Part shown: one piece after another, positions 25,681 through 34,790 of the stretch
Layout of the letters: every line of letters begins with the position of its first letter
How positions within the stretch are numbered: position 1 is the stretch's first letter
Assembly: GCF_020215705.1 (NCBI RefSeq)
Contig: NZ_JAIWNB010000001.1
Location: 806,001 to 870,000, forward strand
From: Nonomuraea aurantiaca
GTDB lineage: Bacteria > Actinomycetota > Actinomycetes > Streptosporangiales > Streptosporangiaceae
Length of the DNA stretch: 64,000 nt
Reading direction: 5' to 3'
The notes under the pieces: model-generated
Databases searched by the model: none
Told to the model about the DNA's origin: nothing
The model's input: the letters and a program-made list of their open reading frames with translations, nothing else
Position numbers and translations under genes: made by a program

Positions 25681-26010
25681 ATGTCCGAGGAGATCTGGGA
25701 TCCTGGGCTGCAGAGCGAGCGGACCCGCCTGGCCTGGGTACGCACCGCCGTGGCCCTGTCGTCGGGCGGTCTCGGCGCGATGGGCCTGTCGGCGCGGCAC
25801 GGGCTGCCGCTGGCCGTCGTCGTCACGTTCGTACCGGCCGCGCTCTGTGGTGCCGTGCTGCTGCTCAGGACCCGGATACGGTTCCGCCGCGTCCAGGAGG
25901 CGCTGCACGGCGGCCGGCCCGTCGACGCCGGGCTCGACGCGCTGTTCGCCTGGCTGGGCACGCTCAGCGTGGCGGCCGGAGCGCTCGCGTTCGTGCTGGC
26001 TCTCGCCTAG
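25681..26010 (+). CDS. DUF202-family membrane protein, second subunit
   Basis: 109 residues. It begins SEEIWDPGLQSERTRLAWVR, the variant DUF202 signature (Q-x-E-R-T-x-L-A-W-x-R-T), followed by three hydrophobic segments. It lies directly after the first DUF202 gene with a 7 bp gap, so both are probably translated together. The two proteins are diverged paralogues rather than a recent duplication. The gene is convergent with the PQQ-propeller gene. Confidence 0.88.
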   Translation: MSEEIWDPGLQSERTRLAWVRTAVALSSGGLGAMGLSARHGLPLAVVVTFVPAALCGAVLLLRTRIRFRRVQEALHGGRPVDAGLDALFAWLGTLSVAAGALAFVLALA

Positions 26011-26066
26011 TTTCGCCCCTGCTCTCGCCCGGCCGGTACGGCGGCGCGCGTCACGTCCTGACCTGG

Positions 26067-27869
26067 TCATCCGATGCCGCGTAGCCGGGTCCCGTCCTTC
26101 TCCAGCGAGCCCACGACGAGCAGGCCCGGTCCCGTCAGGAGCCGGGCCGTGGTGTTGCGGCCGCAGCTCGATCCGCATCCTGAGGGGTCATAGGCTTGCC
26201 GGGCGCGTACTTGGCCGGTGGCGACATCCAGCGCGAGCAGCAGCAGCGCGGATCGGGCCGGGTCGTCCGCCGCGTCCTCCGCCGCGTCCTCCGCCGGACC
26301 CAGCAGCAGGTACGCGATGCCGTCGCGGCTCACCGCGTCGATCGGCGCCCACCCGGCCGGCTCGGTCATCCGCCGCGTCCAGCGCACCCGGCCCGTGCCC
26401 GCGTCCACGCCGATGGCCGGCTCGCCCGGATAGATGATCACGCCGTCCACGAACAGCGGGAACCGGTAATGCTCCAGTTGGTCGGAAGGCAGGGGGTGCT
26501 CCGCCGCCATCGCGCCGCTGTCCGCGTTGAGCAGCGCCGCGGTCCGAGTCGCCGTCTTCTCGCCGGGGGATGTCCGGGAGTACGCGACCCAGAATCGGTC
26601 CCCGGCCGCATGGATCGGCAGTTCCAGTCCCAGGGTCCGCGCTCCCGCTCCGGCCGGGGGCCGCCACGTCCAGCGTTGCCGGCCGTCGGCGGTGGACAGC
26701 GCGATCACCATGTCCGCGTCGGGCCTGCCGCGGCAGCCGGCCAGCAGCGCGGCGACCGGGCCGGCCACCGCCACCGCCGTGGCGACCTCACGGCAGCCGT
26801 TCTCGAGCTTCTCCGTGTCCCATCGCCACCGGGGCCGCCCGTCGCGGGGATTCAGCGCGACGAGCTCCCCGCCCAGGGCGGTGTTGTCGACCAGCAGCAC
26901 ATCACCGCCGTCGACCAGGCGGGGCAGCCCGGCGACCGGGCTCATCCGCAGCTCGCGCCGCCAGCGCTCCTGGCCGGTGGCGGTGTCCAGGGCCACCACC
27001 ATGGCGCCGGTGAAGAAGTGGTACGACAGGACGGTCATCAGCCCGCCGGTGGTGACCACGACGCCCGCGAGATCGTCGTCTCTGGTGACGTCGTCACGCT
27101 CATAGGACCACAGCGGGCGGCCGGTGACCGCGTCCAGCGCCCGTACGCCCCTGCCCTCCGGAACTATCACGTGGCGGCCCGCGGCGACGGGCTCGACGAT
27201 CAGCCGGAACGGCTCCGCGGGTGCCTGCCAGCGATGGCGGCCGAGCTGGGACGGCGGGGCGCCGGGCACGGCGGGCAGGGCCGTGCTGGTGGTGTGCCGG
27301 ACGAAGCGGCCCTCGGTGTACCAGCCGATCGCGGGGACGGCGCCGAGCCCCACGAGCAGCAGGACCGCCGAAGCCGCGGCGATCGAGCCCGGTGCCCGGC
27401 GCAGGCGCGCATAACGGGCCGGGAGCGGCTGGGGCGTACGGCGGTCCGGGAGCAGCAGCGGCGTACGGCGGATGGGGATGAGCAGCAGCCAACCGGCGGC
27501 AGCGGCGGCGCAGGCGAGCACGGTCACCGGCCCGCCCGCTCGGATGCCTTCGTCCGGGGTGATGTCCAGCAGGACCACTGTGGCGATCCCGCCGGCCAGG
27601 AGGGCGGCGCCCGCGGCCGTCAGCGGCGCGCCGATGGATCTGCCCGCCGTCGGGCTCTTGCCGGCTGCCGGGCGGCGCATGGCCGACAGCGCCGCTCCGG
27701 CGCTCGTCACCGGCCCGAGAGCCAGGATCACGACCCACGTCGTCGTGCTCGGGGGATCCTTGGGCAGGCCGGCCCAGGACCACGGAACGAACAACGCCGC
27801 CACGACACCGATCCCGCCGAGCGCGACCAGGCCCGCGCCGGTCAGCCGTACCATCGCCCGCCAGTCCAC
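26067..27869 (-). CDS. membrane-anchored PQQ-like beta-propeller repeat protein
   Basis: 600 residues from GTG at 27869, which has GGGGAGG five bases upstream; the in-frame sequence before it lacks a binding site. About five transmembrane helices occupy residues 1-190. The rest is a propeller with repeated blade motifs such as VRALDAVTGRPLWSYE, MVVALDTATGQERWRREL, LVALNPRDGRPRWRWD and IGVDAGTGRVRWTRR. Such outer-face propellers often bind partners or sense ligands; true PQQ enzyme activity is not implied. A run of Glu-Asp-Ala repeats (AEDAAEDAADD, near residue 555) interrupts the last blades. It may share transcription with the CapA-like gene upstream. Confidence 0.8.
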   Translation of the reverse strand: MDWRAMVRLTGAGLVALGGIGVVAALFVPWSWAGLPKDPPSTTTWVVILALGPVTSAGAALSAMRRPAAGKSPTAGRSIGAPLTAAGAALLAGGIATVVLLDITPDEGIRAGGPVTVLACAAAAAGWLLLIPIRRTPLLLPDRRTPQPLPARYARLRRAPGSIAAASAVLLLVGLGAVPAIGWYTEGRFVRHTTSTALPAVPGAPPSQLGRHRWQAPAEPFRLIVEPVAAGRHVIVPEGRGVRALDAVTGRPLWSYERDDVTRDDDLAGVVVTTGGLMTVLSYHFFTGAMVVALDTATGQERWRRELRMSPVAGLPRLVDGGDVLLVDNTALGGELVALNPRDGRPRWRWDTEKLENGCREVATAVAVAGPVAALLAGCRGRPDADMVIALSTADGRQRWTWRPPAGAGARTLGLELPIHAAGDRFWVAYSRTSPGEKTATRTAALLNADSGAMAAEHPLPSDQLEHYRFPLFVDGVIIYPGEPAIGVDAGTGRVRWTRRMTEPAGWAPIDAVSRDGIAYLLLGPAEDAAEDAADDPARSALLLLALDVATGQVRARQAYDPSGCGSSCGRNTTARLLTGPGLLVVGSLEKDGTRLRGIG

Positions 27870-27987
27870 TGATCCTCCCCTGGGGTACCGATCACCAGAC
27901 CCCGCGAGGCAATTCGTCACGGCGGTCCCAATGGATCACCGCCGAGGCGTCAAAGGTGAGAAGCGTTACATCGGGCGCCGGCCCCGC

Positions 27988-29100
27988 TCAGGCCGTCACC
28001 AAGGCGAGCATGCCGTCGGGCTCGCTGCGGACCCGCCCGCCGAAACCGCAGCCGACCCTGTCGAGGGTCGCGCGCAGCCACTCCACGTCGTCGGGTGCGG
28101 CGTGGCGGAGCCGTAGGCGCCGCATTCGCATGGGCGCCATGCGCAGGGCGGCGAGCCGTCCGGAGTCCGGGTCGAGCGAGGCGAGGTAGAGCAGCCGCAG
28201 GTCGCCGCGGTACTCCTCGTACCCGCCGATCCCCTCGTAGTCGTCGATCAGGTCGCCGCAGCCGTACAGGACCAGGTGGCCGCGGTAGATCTCGATCGGG
28301 CGCGGATGGTGCGAGGAGTGCCCGTGGACCACGTCGACGCCGCCGTCGATGAGCGCGTGCGCGAAGACGATCTGCTCCCGGGAGACGAAATACCCCCAGT
28401 TGGAGCCCCAGTGGATGGAGGCCACCGCGAGATCCCCCGGCCGCTTGGCCCGCCGTACCCGTTCGGTGATCTCGGCCGCGGCGGTCGGCGACGGCTCCGG
28501 CACGAAGTCGACGCCGGAGCGTTCCGCGGCCGCCGCCCAGTCCGGTGGCACCCCGCTGGACGGCATGCCGAAGGAGAACACCAGCACGCGCCGCCCTCCC
28601 GGCAGGTGCACCGGCACCGGACGGCGCGCCTCGTCCAGGTCCCTGCCCGCCCCGGCGGTCGCGAACCCGGCGGCGGCCAGCGCGTCGAGCGTCTCGGCGA
28701 GCCCGGCGCGGCCGAAGTCCAGCAGGTGGTTGTTCGCCAGTGCGCAGACGTCCGGCCGGGCCTCGGCCAGGCATGGAAGGTTGCCGGGGTTCATGCGGTA
28801 GTGGATGGCCTTGCCCGGGGCGTACGCACTGCTCGTGGTCACCGCCGTCTCCAGGTTCACCACCCTGACGGCCTGCGCGTACGCGTCGAGGATCGGCAGC
28901 GCGTCGCCCCAGGGCCAGGAGAAGCCGACGGGGCGCGGAACCGGTCCGTTGACCGCCTCGGCGAGCTCGACGTAGATGCGCGCGTCGTCGATGTGCGGCT
29001 CGCGCAGGGCGGGATCACCAGGATGCGGCAGGACCTGGTCCACACCTCGGCCGAGCATGACGTCGCCACAGAGGCACAGGGTCACCAGGTCAGCGCCCAT
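27988..29100 (-). CDS. CapA-family protein (poly-gamma-glutamate synthesis/metallophosphatase-like)
   Basis: 370 residues from ATG at 29100. The calcineurin-like CapA domain shows CLCGDVMLGRGVDQ near the N-terminus, VVNLETAVTTS, CALANNHLLDFG, SIHWGSNWGY and the metal-binding VVHGHSSHHPRPIEIYRG. The family is linked to poly-gamma-glutamate capsule making, but stand-alone copies in actinobacteria are usually of unknown role. There is no signal peptide, and no capB or capC gene is nearby, so a capsule role is doubtful. The zinc-ribbon gene starts divergently 81 bp away. Confidence 0.85.
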   Translation of the reverse strand: MGADLVTLCLCGDVMLGRGVDQVLPHPGDPALREPHIDDARIYVELAEAVNGPVPRPVGFSWPWGDALPILDAYAQAVRVVNLETAVTTSSAYAPGKAIHYRMNPGNLPCLAEARPDVCALANNHLLDFGRAGLAETLDALAAAGFATAGAGRDLDEARRPVPVHLPGGRRVLVFSFGMPSSGVPPDWAAAAERSGVDFVPEPSPTAAAEITERVRRAKRPGDLAVASIHWGSNWGYFVSREQIVFAHALIDGGVDVVHGHSSHHPRPIEIYRGHLVLYGCGDLIDDYEGIGGYEEYRGDLRLLYLASLDPDSGRLAALRMAPMRMRRLRLRHAAPDDVEWLRATLDRVGCGFGGRVRSEPDGMLALVTA

Positions 29101-29181
29101 GCCTCCATGGTATGGCGGCTGCCCTGGGGGCGGTTGCCAGTTCGCGACAAATAGGACGACACTCAAAGGAGGGGGTGACTC

Positions 29182-29490
29182 ATGGAAGAAGAGCTCAAGA
29201 TCCTGCCATTCGAGTGCCGCGGGTGCTGGCATGTGTGGGAAGAGGAATACCTCGTCAGGCGCTTCGACGATCGTCACGGCAACGAGCGCGAGATCTGGTT
29301 GCGCTCCGGTGTGCCGGTCCCACCGCCTTCGTCGGGCGCCATCTGCCCCAACTGCGGCTGCCAGCAGGCGACCATGTTCCCGGAGGGCTATCTCAGCCGG
29401 CATCCCGAGCTGAGGCCGCCGGCCGAGCCTGTTACGCCCGACGCGACACCGCTCCTCAGTCCGGTCCAGAGACGGGTTTACCCGCTCTAA
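29182..29490 (+). CDS. small zinc-ribbon protein (sister 1)
   Basis: 102 residues. Two Cys pairs separated by ~45 residues (FECRGCWHVWEEEYL and ICPNCGCQQATMF) suggest one zinc ribbon. The conserved surroundings are HVWEEEY, GNE-x-x-IWLR-x-G and EGYLSRHPEL. The tail is Pro-rich and probably unstructured. The start has a strong AAAGGAGGGGG. The next gene encodes a sister protein with the same core plus a membrane helix. The function is not known; zinc ribbons of this size often bind nucleic acid or act as redox/metal modules. Confidence 0.8.
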   Translation: MEEELKILPFECRGCWHVWEEEYLVRRFDDRHGNEREIWLRSGVPVPPPSSGAICPNCGCQQATMFPEGYLSRHPELRPPAEPVTPDATPLLSPVQRRVYPL

Positions 29491-29595
29491 CCTGACAGTA
29501 GGTGAGCATTTCATAGCCCTGAGTGTCATAGTGCCGTCTTGCCGGGTGGCGGGGCGAGGTGGACACTCTAATCGGATGGCGGCACGTGACCGGGG

Positions 29596-30030
29596 GTGGT
29601 CCTGGTGCGCGATGGGTTCAATACCCAGGAGACATGGCCTTTCGAGTGCATGCGCTGTTTACATGTCTGGGAAGAGGAGTACGTCGTCAGGCACCTCATG
29701 GACGACTACGGCAACGAAGTGACGATCTGGCTGCGGGGCGGTGTGACCGTGCAACCGCCCTGGTCAGGAATGTGTTGTCCGGGCTGCGGGGCGTACCACG
29801 TCACGTCGTTCCCGACGGGATACCTGTCACGACACCCCGAGTTGGTGCCCGTGCCGGAGCCCGTGGCGGAGGCGCCCGCCGTGGCCGCCGTGTCCGCGGC
29901 GGCGAGGCGGGTGCCCATGACACGGGCACCCCTCCCCGGACGGCTCCTGCTGGCGGTCGGCCTGCCCGTGGCGTTGTTCGTCGGCTACGAGCTGTACGAG
30001 AACATGACGCGCGTGGTGCACCCGCACTGA
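29596..30030 (+). CDS. small zinc-ribbon protein with C-terminal membrane helix (sister 2)
   Basis: 144 residues. The core mirrors the preceding gene: FECMRCLHVWEEEYVVRHL, GNEVTIWLRGGV, CCPGCGAYHV and TGYLSRHPEL. A Pro/Ala-rich linker follows, then a basic stretch and one transmembrane helix (LLLAVGLPVALFVGYELY, about residues 115-133). The ribbon is therefore tethered to the membrane with the zinc end on the cytoplasmic side, if the basic residues stay inside. GTG start. The pair arose by local duplication and one copy gained or lost the anchor. Confidence 0.75.
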   Translation: MVLVRDGFNTQETWPFECMRCLHVWEEEYVVRHLMDDYGNEVTIWLRGGVTVQPPWSGMCCPGCGAYHVTSFPTGYLSRHPELVPVPEPVAEAPAVAAVSAAARRVPMTRAPLPGRLLLAVGLPVALFVGYELYENMTRVVHPH

Positions 30031-30036
30031 CGACAC

Positions 30037-30067
30037 GGACAGCGGGGTGCATCGCACCCCGCTGTCC
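30037..30067. terminator. strong bidirectional terminator
   Basis: GGACAGCGGGGTGC-ATC-GCACCCCGCTGTCC is a perfect 14 bp stem with a 3 nt loop, lying between the zinc-ribbon gene (plus) and the ABC exporter gene (minus), 6 bp from each stop codon. Confidence 0.8.
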
Positions 30068-30072
30068 TGCCG

Positions 30073-31929
30073 TCAGCTGCTGAGGCTGTCCAGCCAGGCC
30101 TGGTGCAGCCCGGCGAAGCGGCCGGAGGCGGCGATGAGGCGGTCCGGCGAGCCGTCCTCGACGATCTCGCCCCCCTCCATGACGAGCACCCGGTCGGCGA
30201 TCTCCACGGTCGACAGCCGGTGCGCGATGATCAGCGCCGTGCGGTCGGCCAGGATCGTGCGCAGCGCCCGCTGCACCAGCCGCTCGCTCGGTACGTCGAG
30301 GCTGGAGGTCGCCTCGTCGAGGATGAGCACTGCTGGATCGGCCAGGAACGCCCTGGCGAAGGCCACCAGCTGACGCTGACCGGCCGACATGCGGCCGCCC
30401 CGCTTGCCCACCTCGGTGTCGTAGCCGTTGGGCAGCGCGGAGATGAACTCGTGCGCGCCGATCGCCTTGGCGGCCTCGCGTACGTCACGGTCGGACGCGC
30501 CGGGGCGGCCGAACCTGATGTTGTCGGCGACCGTACCGCTGAACAGGAAGTTCTCCTGCGTCACCATGACCACGGCCTTGCGCAGCGTGGGCTCGTCGAG
30601 CGTGCGCAGATCGACGCCGTCCAGCAGGACGCGGCCCGCCGTCGGGTCGTAGAAGCGGGAGATCAGCTTGGCCAGCGTCGTCTTGCCCGCGCCCGTCGAG
30701 CCGACCAGCGCGACGCTCTGCCCCGCCGGGATCGTCAGGTCCAGTCCGGGCAGGATCGGCCGGTCCTCGACGTAGGCGAACCTGACGCCCTCGAACCTGA
30801 CCTTGCCGCGGGCCTTGGGCAGCGCCGCCGGCTCGCGCGGCTCCGGCACGGCCGGCTCCTCCTCCAGTACGCCCGACAGCTTCTCCAGGGCGGCGCCCGC
30901 CGACTGGAGCGTGTTGTAGAACTGGCTGATCTCCTGCATCGGCTCGTAGAACTGGCGCAGGTAGAGCAGGAACGCCGCCAGCACGCCGACCGTGACCTCG
31001 CCGTGGAGCGCCAGCCAGCCGCCGTAGACCAGCACGGCCGCCACGGTCACGTTGCCGATCAGCTTGATGCCCGGCATGAACACCGCGATGAGGTGCATGC
31101 TGCTGGCGTTGGCGCCGCGGTAGTCGTCGTTGAGCTGCTTGAAGATCTCCTGGTTGCGCGGCTCCCGGCGGAAGGCCTGCACGGCGCGGATGCCGGTCAT
31201 CGACTCCACGAAGTGCACGATGACCAGCGCCACCGTCTCCCTGGTGCGGCGGTAGACGATCGCCGACTGGCGGCGGAACCACCGGGTGAACAGCAGCAGC
31301 AGCGGCAGCGGGATCAGCGCCACCAGGCCCAGGTGCACGTCGAGCACCAGCAGCAGCGCGGCCGTGCCGAACATGGTGAGCACGGCGGTGACCAGGCCGT
31401 CGAAGCCGGACTGCAACAGCTCGGCGATGGCGTCGATGTCGGAGGTGAGCCGGGAGATGACGCGGCCGGAGGTGTACTTCTCGTGGAAGCTCAGTGACAG
31501 CCGCTGGAAGTGGTCGAAGACCCGCCTGCGCAGCTCCAGCAGGATGTTCTGGCCGATGCGGCCCGCCATCTGCAGGAACACCTGCCGGGTGAGGGCCTGC
31601 GTCACCGCCGCCGCCAGGATGACGCCGACGACGGTCAGCAGCGTGCCGGGGCCGGTGCCCTTGAGCATCGGCGGGATGCCGGCGTCGATGCCCACCTTCA
31701 CCAGGTAGGGGATCGCCAGGCCCGCCAGGTTGGACACGACGATGATCGTGGTGAGCAGCGCCATCGCCTTGCGGTGCGGCGTGAGCAGGTCGCCGAGCAG
31801 CCTGCGGGAGCGTTCCCGCAGTAAGACCGTCACCGTCTCGGACAGGTCGTCCTGGTTCTCGGAGGCGACGCCCCGCCAGTCGGCCGCGCTCGATGTCGTG
31901 GTGCTCGATGCAGTGGTGGTGGTCGTCAT
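30073..31929 (-). CDS. ABC exporter half-transporter, canonical-Walker subunit
   Basis: 618 residues from ATG at 31929, which overlaps the upstream subunit's stop (ATGA). A Thr/Ser-rich N-terminal stretch precedes a six-helix transmembrane domain (about residues 55-340). The nucleotide-binding domain has Walker A GSTGAGKTT, a normal Q-loop (MVTQENFLFSG), signature MSAGQRQ, Walker B ILDEATSSLD with the catalytic Glu, and switch His in IIAHRLSTV. The signature is non-canonical (MSAGQ rather than LSGGQ). Together with the partner gene it forms a heterodimeric exporter of the drug/lipid type. Substrate unknown. Confidence 0.92.
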   Translation of the reverse strand: MTTTTTASSTTTSSAADWRGVASENQDDLSETVTVLLRERSRRLLGDLLTPHRKAMALLTTIIVVSNLAGLAIPYLVKVGIDAGIPPMLKGTGPGTLLTVVGVILAAAVTQALTRQVFLQMAGRIGQNILLELRRRVFDHFQRLSLSFHEKYTSGRVISRLTSDIDAIAELLQSGFDGLVTAVLTMFGTAALLLVLDVHLGLVALIPLPLLLLFTRWFRRQSAIVYRRTRETVALVIVHFVESMTGIRAVQAFRREPRNQEIFKQLNDDYRGANASSMHLIAVFMPGIKLIGNVTVAAVLVYGGWLALHGEVTVGVLAAFLLYLRQFYEPMQEISQFYNTLQSAGAALEKLSGVLEEEPAVPEPREPAALPKARGKVRFEGVRFAYVEDRPILPGLDLTIPAGQSVALVGSTGAGKTTLAKLISRFYDPTAGRVLLDGVDLRTLDEPTLRKAVVMVTQENFLFSGTVADNIRFGRPGASDRDVREAAKAIGAHEFISALPNGYDTEVGKRGGRMSAGQRQLVAFARAFLADPAVLILDEATSSLDVPSERLVQRALRTILADRTALIIAHRLSTVEIADRVLVMEGGEIVEDGSPDRLIAASGRFAGLHQAWLDSLSS

Positions 31930-33722
31930 CGGAGGGCTCCTTCCGAGGGGTCGAAGTCGGCGTCCTGGGCGAGCAGCTCGCGGTATTCGGGCACCTCGTC
32001 GAGCAGCTCGTGGTGCCGTCCGACGTGCGTGATCGTGCCGTCCCTGAGCAGCGCCACCTTGTCGGCCAGCAGCACCGTGGAGGCGCGGTGGGCGACCACG
32101 ATGCCGGTCGCCTCGCGCAGCACGTGGCGCAGCGCCTCCTCCACCAGCGCCTCCGTCTCGACGTCGAGCGCGGACAGCGTGTCGTCGAGGACCAGGATCC
32201 GTGGCCTGCTCAGCACGGCTCGCGCCAGGGCGAGGCGCTGCCGCTGGCCGCCGGACAGGGACATGCCCTGCTCGCCGATCCGGGTGTCGAGGCCCCACGG
32301 CAGGTCGTACACGAACATGGCCTGGGCGGTGCGGATGGCCTCGTCGAGCTCCTCCTCGGTGGCGTCCTGGCGGCCGAGCGTGAGGTTCTCGCGCACGCTC
32401 ATCGAGAACAGCGTCGGCTCCTCGAACGCCGTGGCCACCACCTCGCGCAGCGCGGGCAGCGACAGGTCGCGTACGTCGTGGCCGTCGATCGTGACCCGGC
32501 CGCCGGTGGGGTCGATGAGGCGGGGTACGAGCGAGGTCATCGTCGTCTTGCCCGAGCCGGTCGCGCCGACGATGGCCACCGTCTCGCCCGGGCGTACCTC
32601 GAGCCACACGTCACGCAGCACCGGCTGGTCGGAGTCGGGGAAGCGGAACTCCACCCCCTCGAAGCGCAGGTGGCCGCGCGGCCGCTCGATCGAGCCGGAA
32701 CCGCCCTCGATGGCCGGGACCGTGTCCATGACCTCCATGACCCGGTCGGCGGAGGTCATCGCCTCCTGGGCCATCGCCAGGATGTAGCCGAGGCTGGCGA
32801 CCGGCCAGACCAGCTGCAGCATCAGCGTGGTGAAGGCGACCAGCGTGCCCAGCGTCAGCGAGCCGCCGCCCACGGCCAGCGCGCCGAGCAGGAGCACCAG
32901 GGCGAGGGTGAAGTTGGGGATCACCTCGAGGAAGGTGAAGAAGCGGGCGGACAGCCGCACCTTGTCCATCGAGGTGCCGTAGACCTTGCGCGCCGAGTCG
33001 TCGAACTGGTCGAACACGTGGTGACGGCGGCCGAACGCCTTGATCGTCCGGATGCCGATCGCCGACTCCTCGACGACCGTGGCGAGGTCTCCCTGCTCGT
33101 CCTGCACCTGGCGGGAGATCCTGATGTACTTCTTCTCGAAGCTCAGCGACACCAGGATGATCGGCACCGCCGAGGCGGCCACCAGCAGCCCGAGCGGCCA
33201 GTACATGTTGAGCAGCAGCACCGTCACGGTGGTCAGCTGCAGGATGTTCATGACCAGGAAGAGCATGCCGAAGCCGAGGAAGCGGCGGATCGTCGACAGG
33301 TCGGTGGTGGCCCGCGACAGCAGCTGGCCCGACTGCCAGTCGCCGTGGAAGCCCATCGGCAGGCGCTGCAGGTGCGCGTAGAGGTCGTCGCGGATCTGGG
33401 TCTCCAGCCCGAGAACAGGGCCGGTCTGCGTCCAGCGCCTGAAGAAGATCAGGAACGCTTCGAGCACGCCCACGCCGAGGGCGATGAGGCCGAGGGGGAG
33501 CAGGGCGCCGGAGTCGCCATGGAGCACGGGCCCGTCGACGACCTCCTTACCCACGAGAGGCAGGGCGATGCTCGCCCCGATGCCGATGATCGCGGCCAGC
33601 CAGATGAAGACCAACCTGATGACATAGGGGCGGAGATAGGGCTTCATCCGCCACAGGGCGTTGGAGGAGATCGATGTGAAGATGGGCAGGGGACGGCGAG
33701 GAGAATGCGTATCGGGAGGCAT
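31926..33722 (-). CDS. ABC exporter half-transporter, degenerate-Walker-B subunit
   Basis: 598 residues from ATG at 33722; residues upstream in the same frame are not conserved. A six-helix transmembrane domain spans about residues 30-320. The nucleotide-binding domain has Walker A GATGSGKTT, the canonical signature SLSGGQRQR and switch His in VVAHRAS. Walker B reads ILVLDDTLSALD, with Asp in place of the catalytic Glu, and the Q-loop Gln is Glu (TAFEEPTLFS). This is the degenerate-site half of a heterodimer. TATTAG lies 10 nt before the start (33733-33738). A GNAT gene starts divergently 174 bp away. Confidence 0.92.
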   Translation of the reverse strand: MPPDTHSPRRPLPIFTSISSNALWRMKPYLRPYVIRLVFIWLAAIIGIGASIALPLVGKEVVDGPVLHGDSGALLPLGLIALGVGVLEAFLIFFRRWTQTGPVLGLETQIRDDLYAHLQRLPMGFHGDWQSGQLLSRATTDLSTIRRFLGFGMLFLVMNILQLTTVTVLLLNMYWPLGLLVAASAVPIILVSLSFEKKYIRISRQVQDEQGDLATVVEESAIGIRTIKAFGRRHHVFDQFDDSARKVYGTSMDKVRLSARFFTFLEVIPNFTLALVLLLGALAVGGGSLTLGTLVAFTTLMLQLVWPVASLGYILAMAQEAMTSADRVMEVMDTVPAIEGGSGSIERPRGHLRFEGVEFRFPDSDQPVLRDVWLEVRPGETVAIVGATGSGKTTMTSLVPRLIDPTGGRVTIDGHDVRDLSLPALREVVATAFEEPTLFSMSVRENLTLGRQDATEEELDEAIRTAQAMFVYDLPWGLDTRIGEQGMSLSGGQRQRLALARAVLSRPRILVLDDTLSALDVETEALVEEALRHVLREATGIVVAHRASTVLLADKVALLRDGTITHVGRHHELLDEVPEYRELLAQDADFDPSEGALR

Positions 33723-33896
33723 CCCATCCAGGCTAATACGTTGGATCAACCGATTTTCTGGCGCCCACCGACTGCTCACTGCGGCCAAAGCGGAACAGTT
33801 TTGCATCCGCCCAGCCCATTGAGGGCCCTGGTCCGAGCCCCGTGGGGTGATTTATCCGGATGCGGCGCGGGCTGCCGATGGAGTTGACTGCCTCGC

Positions 33897-34772
33897 ATGA
33901 ACGCGTCGGTGAGCGACTATGCGGGCGAGGCGGATCTGCGGGCGATGCAGGAGCTGACCAGCCGCCTCTGGTCGCCGGCCGCCCGCTGGCACGTCGGCGA
34001 TCTGGCCTGGGGCCGCTTCCAGCACACCGGCAGGGAGCCGGAGTGGCCGACGCGGCTGTGGCGGGCGGGGGAGCGGGTCGTGGCCTGGGGCTGGATCGAG
34101 CTGCCCGACCAGCTGAACCTGGCGGTCGATCCGGCGTACGACGGGCACGGGCTCGCCGATGAGGTGCTGGACTGGTTCGCCGCGACGGCACCCGGCGTAC
34201 GGCGGACGGTGACCGTGCTCGACTCCGAGACCCACCTTCTGGCCGCGCTCGCCCGGCACGGCTACCAGGACGCCGGGGACGGGCTGCCCTTCGTCGTCAA
34301 CATGTCCCACGACCTGCGGGACCTCGCCGAGCCCGAGCCGTCGCCCGGCTACCGGCTCCGGACCGTGGACGCCGCCGACGTGCCGGGTCGCGTTGCCACG
34401 CATCGGGCCGCGTTCCACCCCTCGCGGGTGACGGAGGAGAGCTACCGGAACGTACGGGGCGCCTGGCCGTACCGGGCGGACCTGGACTGGATCGCCGAGG
34501 CGCCCGACGGAGAGGTGGCCGCGTACTGCCTGATCTGGCTGGACCCGGCCCGGCGGGCGGCGGAGATAGAACCGGTCGGCACCGTCCCGGCCCACCGGCA
34601 CCGCGGCCTCGCCCGCGCGGTCTGCCTGGCGGCCCTGCACGCGGCCCGGAACGCGGGCGCGACGCGCGCCGTGGTCGGGCCGCGCGGAGACGACGACTAC
34701 CCCGTTCCGGCGCGGCTGTATCGCGGCCTCGGCTTCCACGACATCACCAGAAGCCGCCTCCTGCACTCCTGA
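33897..34772 (+). CDS. GNAT N-acetyltransferase, double-domain
   Basis: 291 residues. Two GNAT-like halves are visible. The first (about 1-140) is degenerate but keeps the fold with LNLAVDPAYDGHGLADEVLDWF. The second (about 150-291) has PVGTVPAHRHRGLARAVCLA, a clear acetyl-CoA pyrophosphate-binding Q/R-x-x-G-x-G/A-like motif, and YRGLGFHDITRSR at the end. The protein is cytoplasmic. It would acetylate an amine of a small molecule or protein; no substrate is inferable. It is divergent from the ABC exporter and convergent with the response regulator gene, 18 bp apart. Confidence 0.85.
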   Translation: MNASVSDYAGEADLRAMQELTSRLWSPAARWHVGDLAWGRFQHTGREPEWPTRLWRAGERVVAWGWIELPDQLNLAVDPAYDGHGLADEVLDWFAATAPGVRRTVTVLDSETHLLAALARHGYQDAGDGLPFVVNMSHDLRDLAEPEPSPGYRLRTVDAADVPGRVATHRAAFHPSRVTEESYRNVRGAWPYRADLDWIAEAPDGEVAAYCLIWLDPARRAAEIEPVGTVPAHRHRGLARAVCLAALHAARNAGATRAVVGPRGDDDYPVPARLYRGLGFHDITRSRLLHS

Positions 34773-34790
34773 CGACCCACGCGGGAGTGC

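Noticed and set aside
29101..29529. Longer N-terminus for the CapA-family protein
   Set aside because: The upstream in-frame residues have no conserved motif, overlap the divergent zinc-ribbon gene, and the family motif starts right after ATG at 29100.
31893..33887. Long plus-strand frame over the ABC exporter
   Set aside because: Composition is His/Arg/Gly/Gln-rich without any domain, and the opposite strand encodes a complete ABC half-transporter with all motifs.
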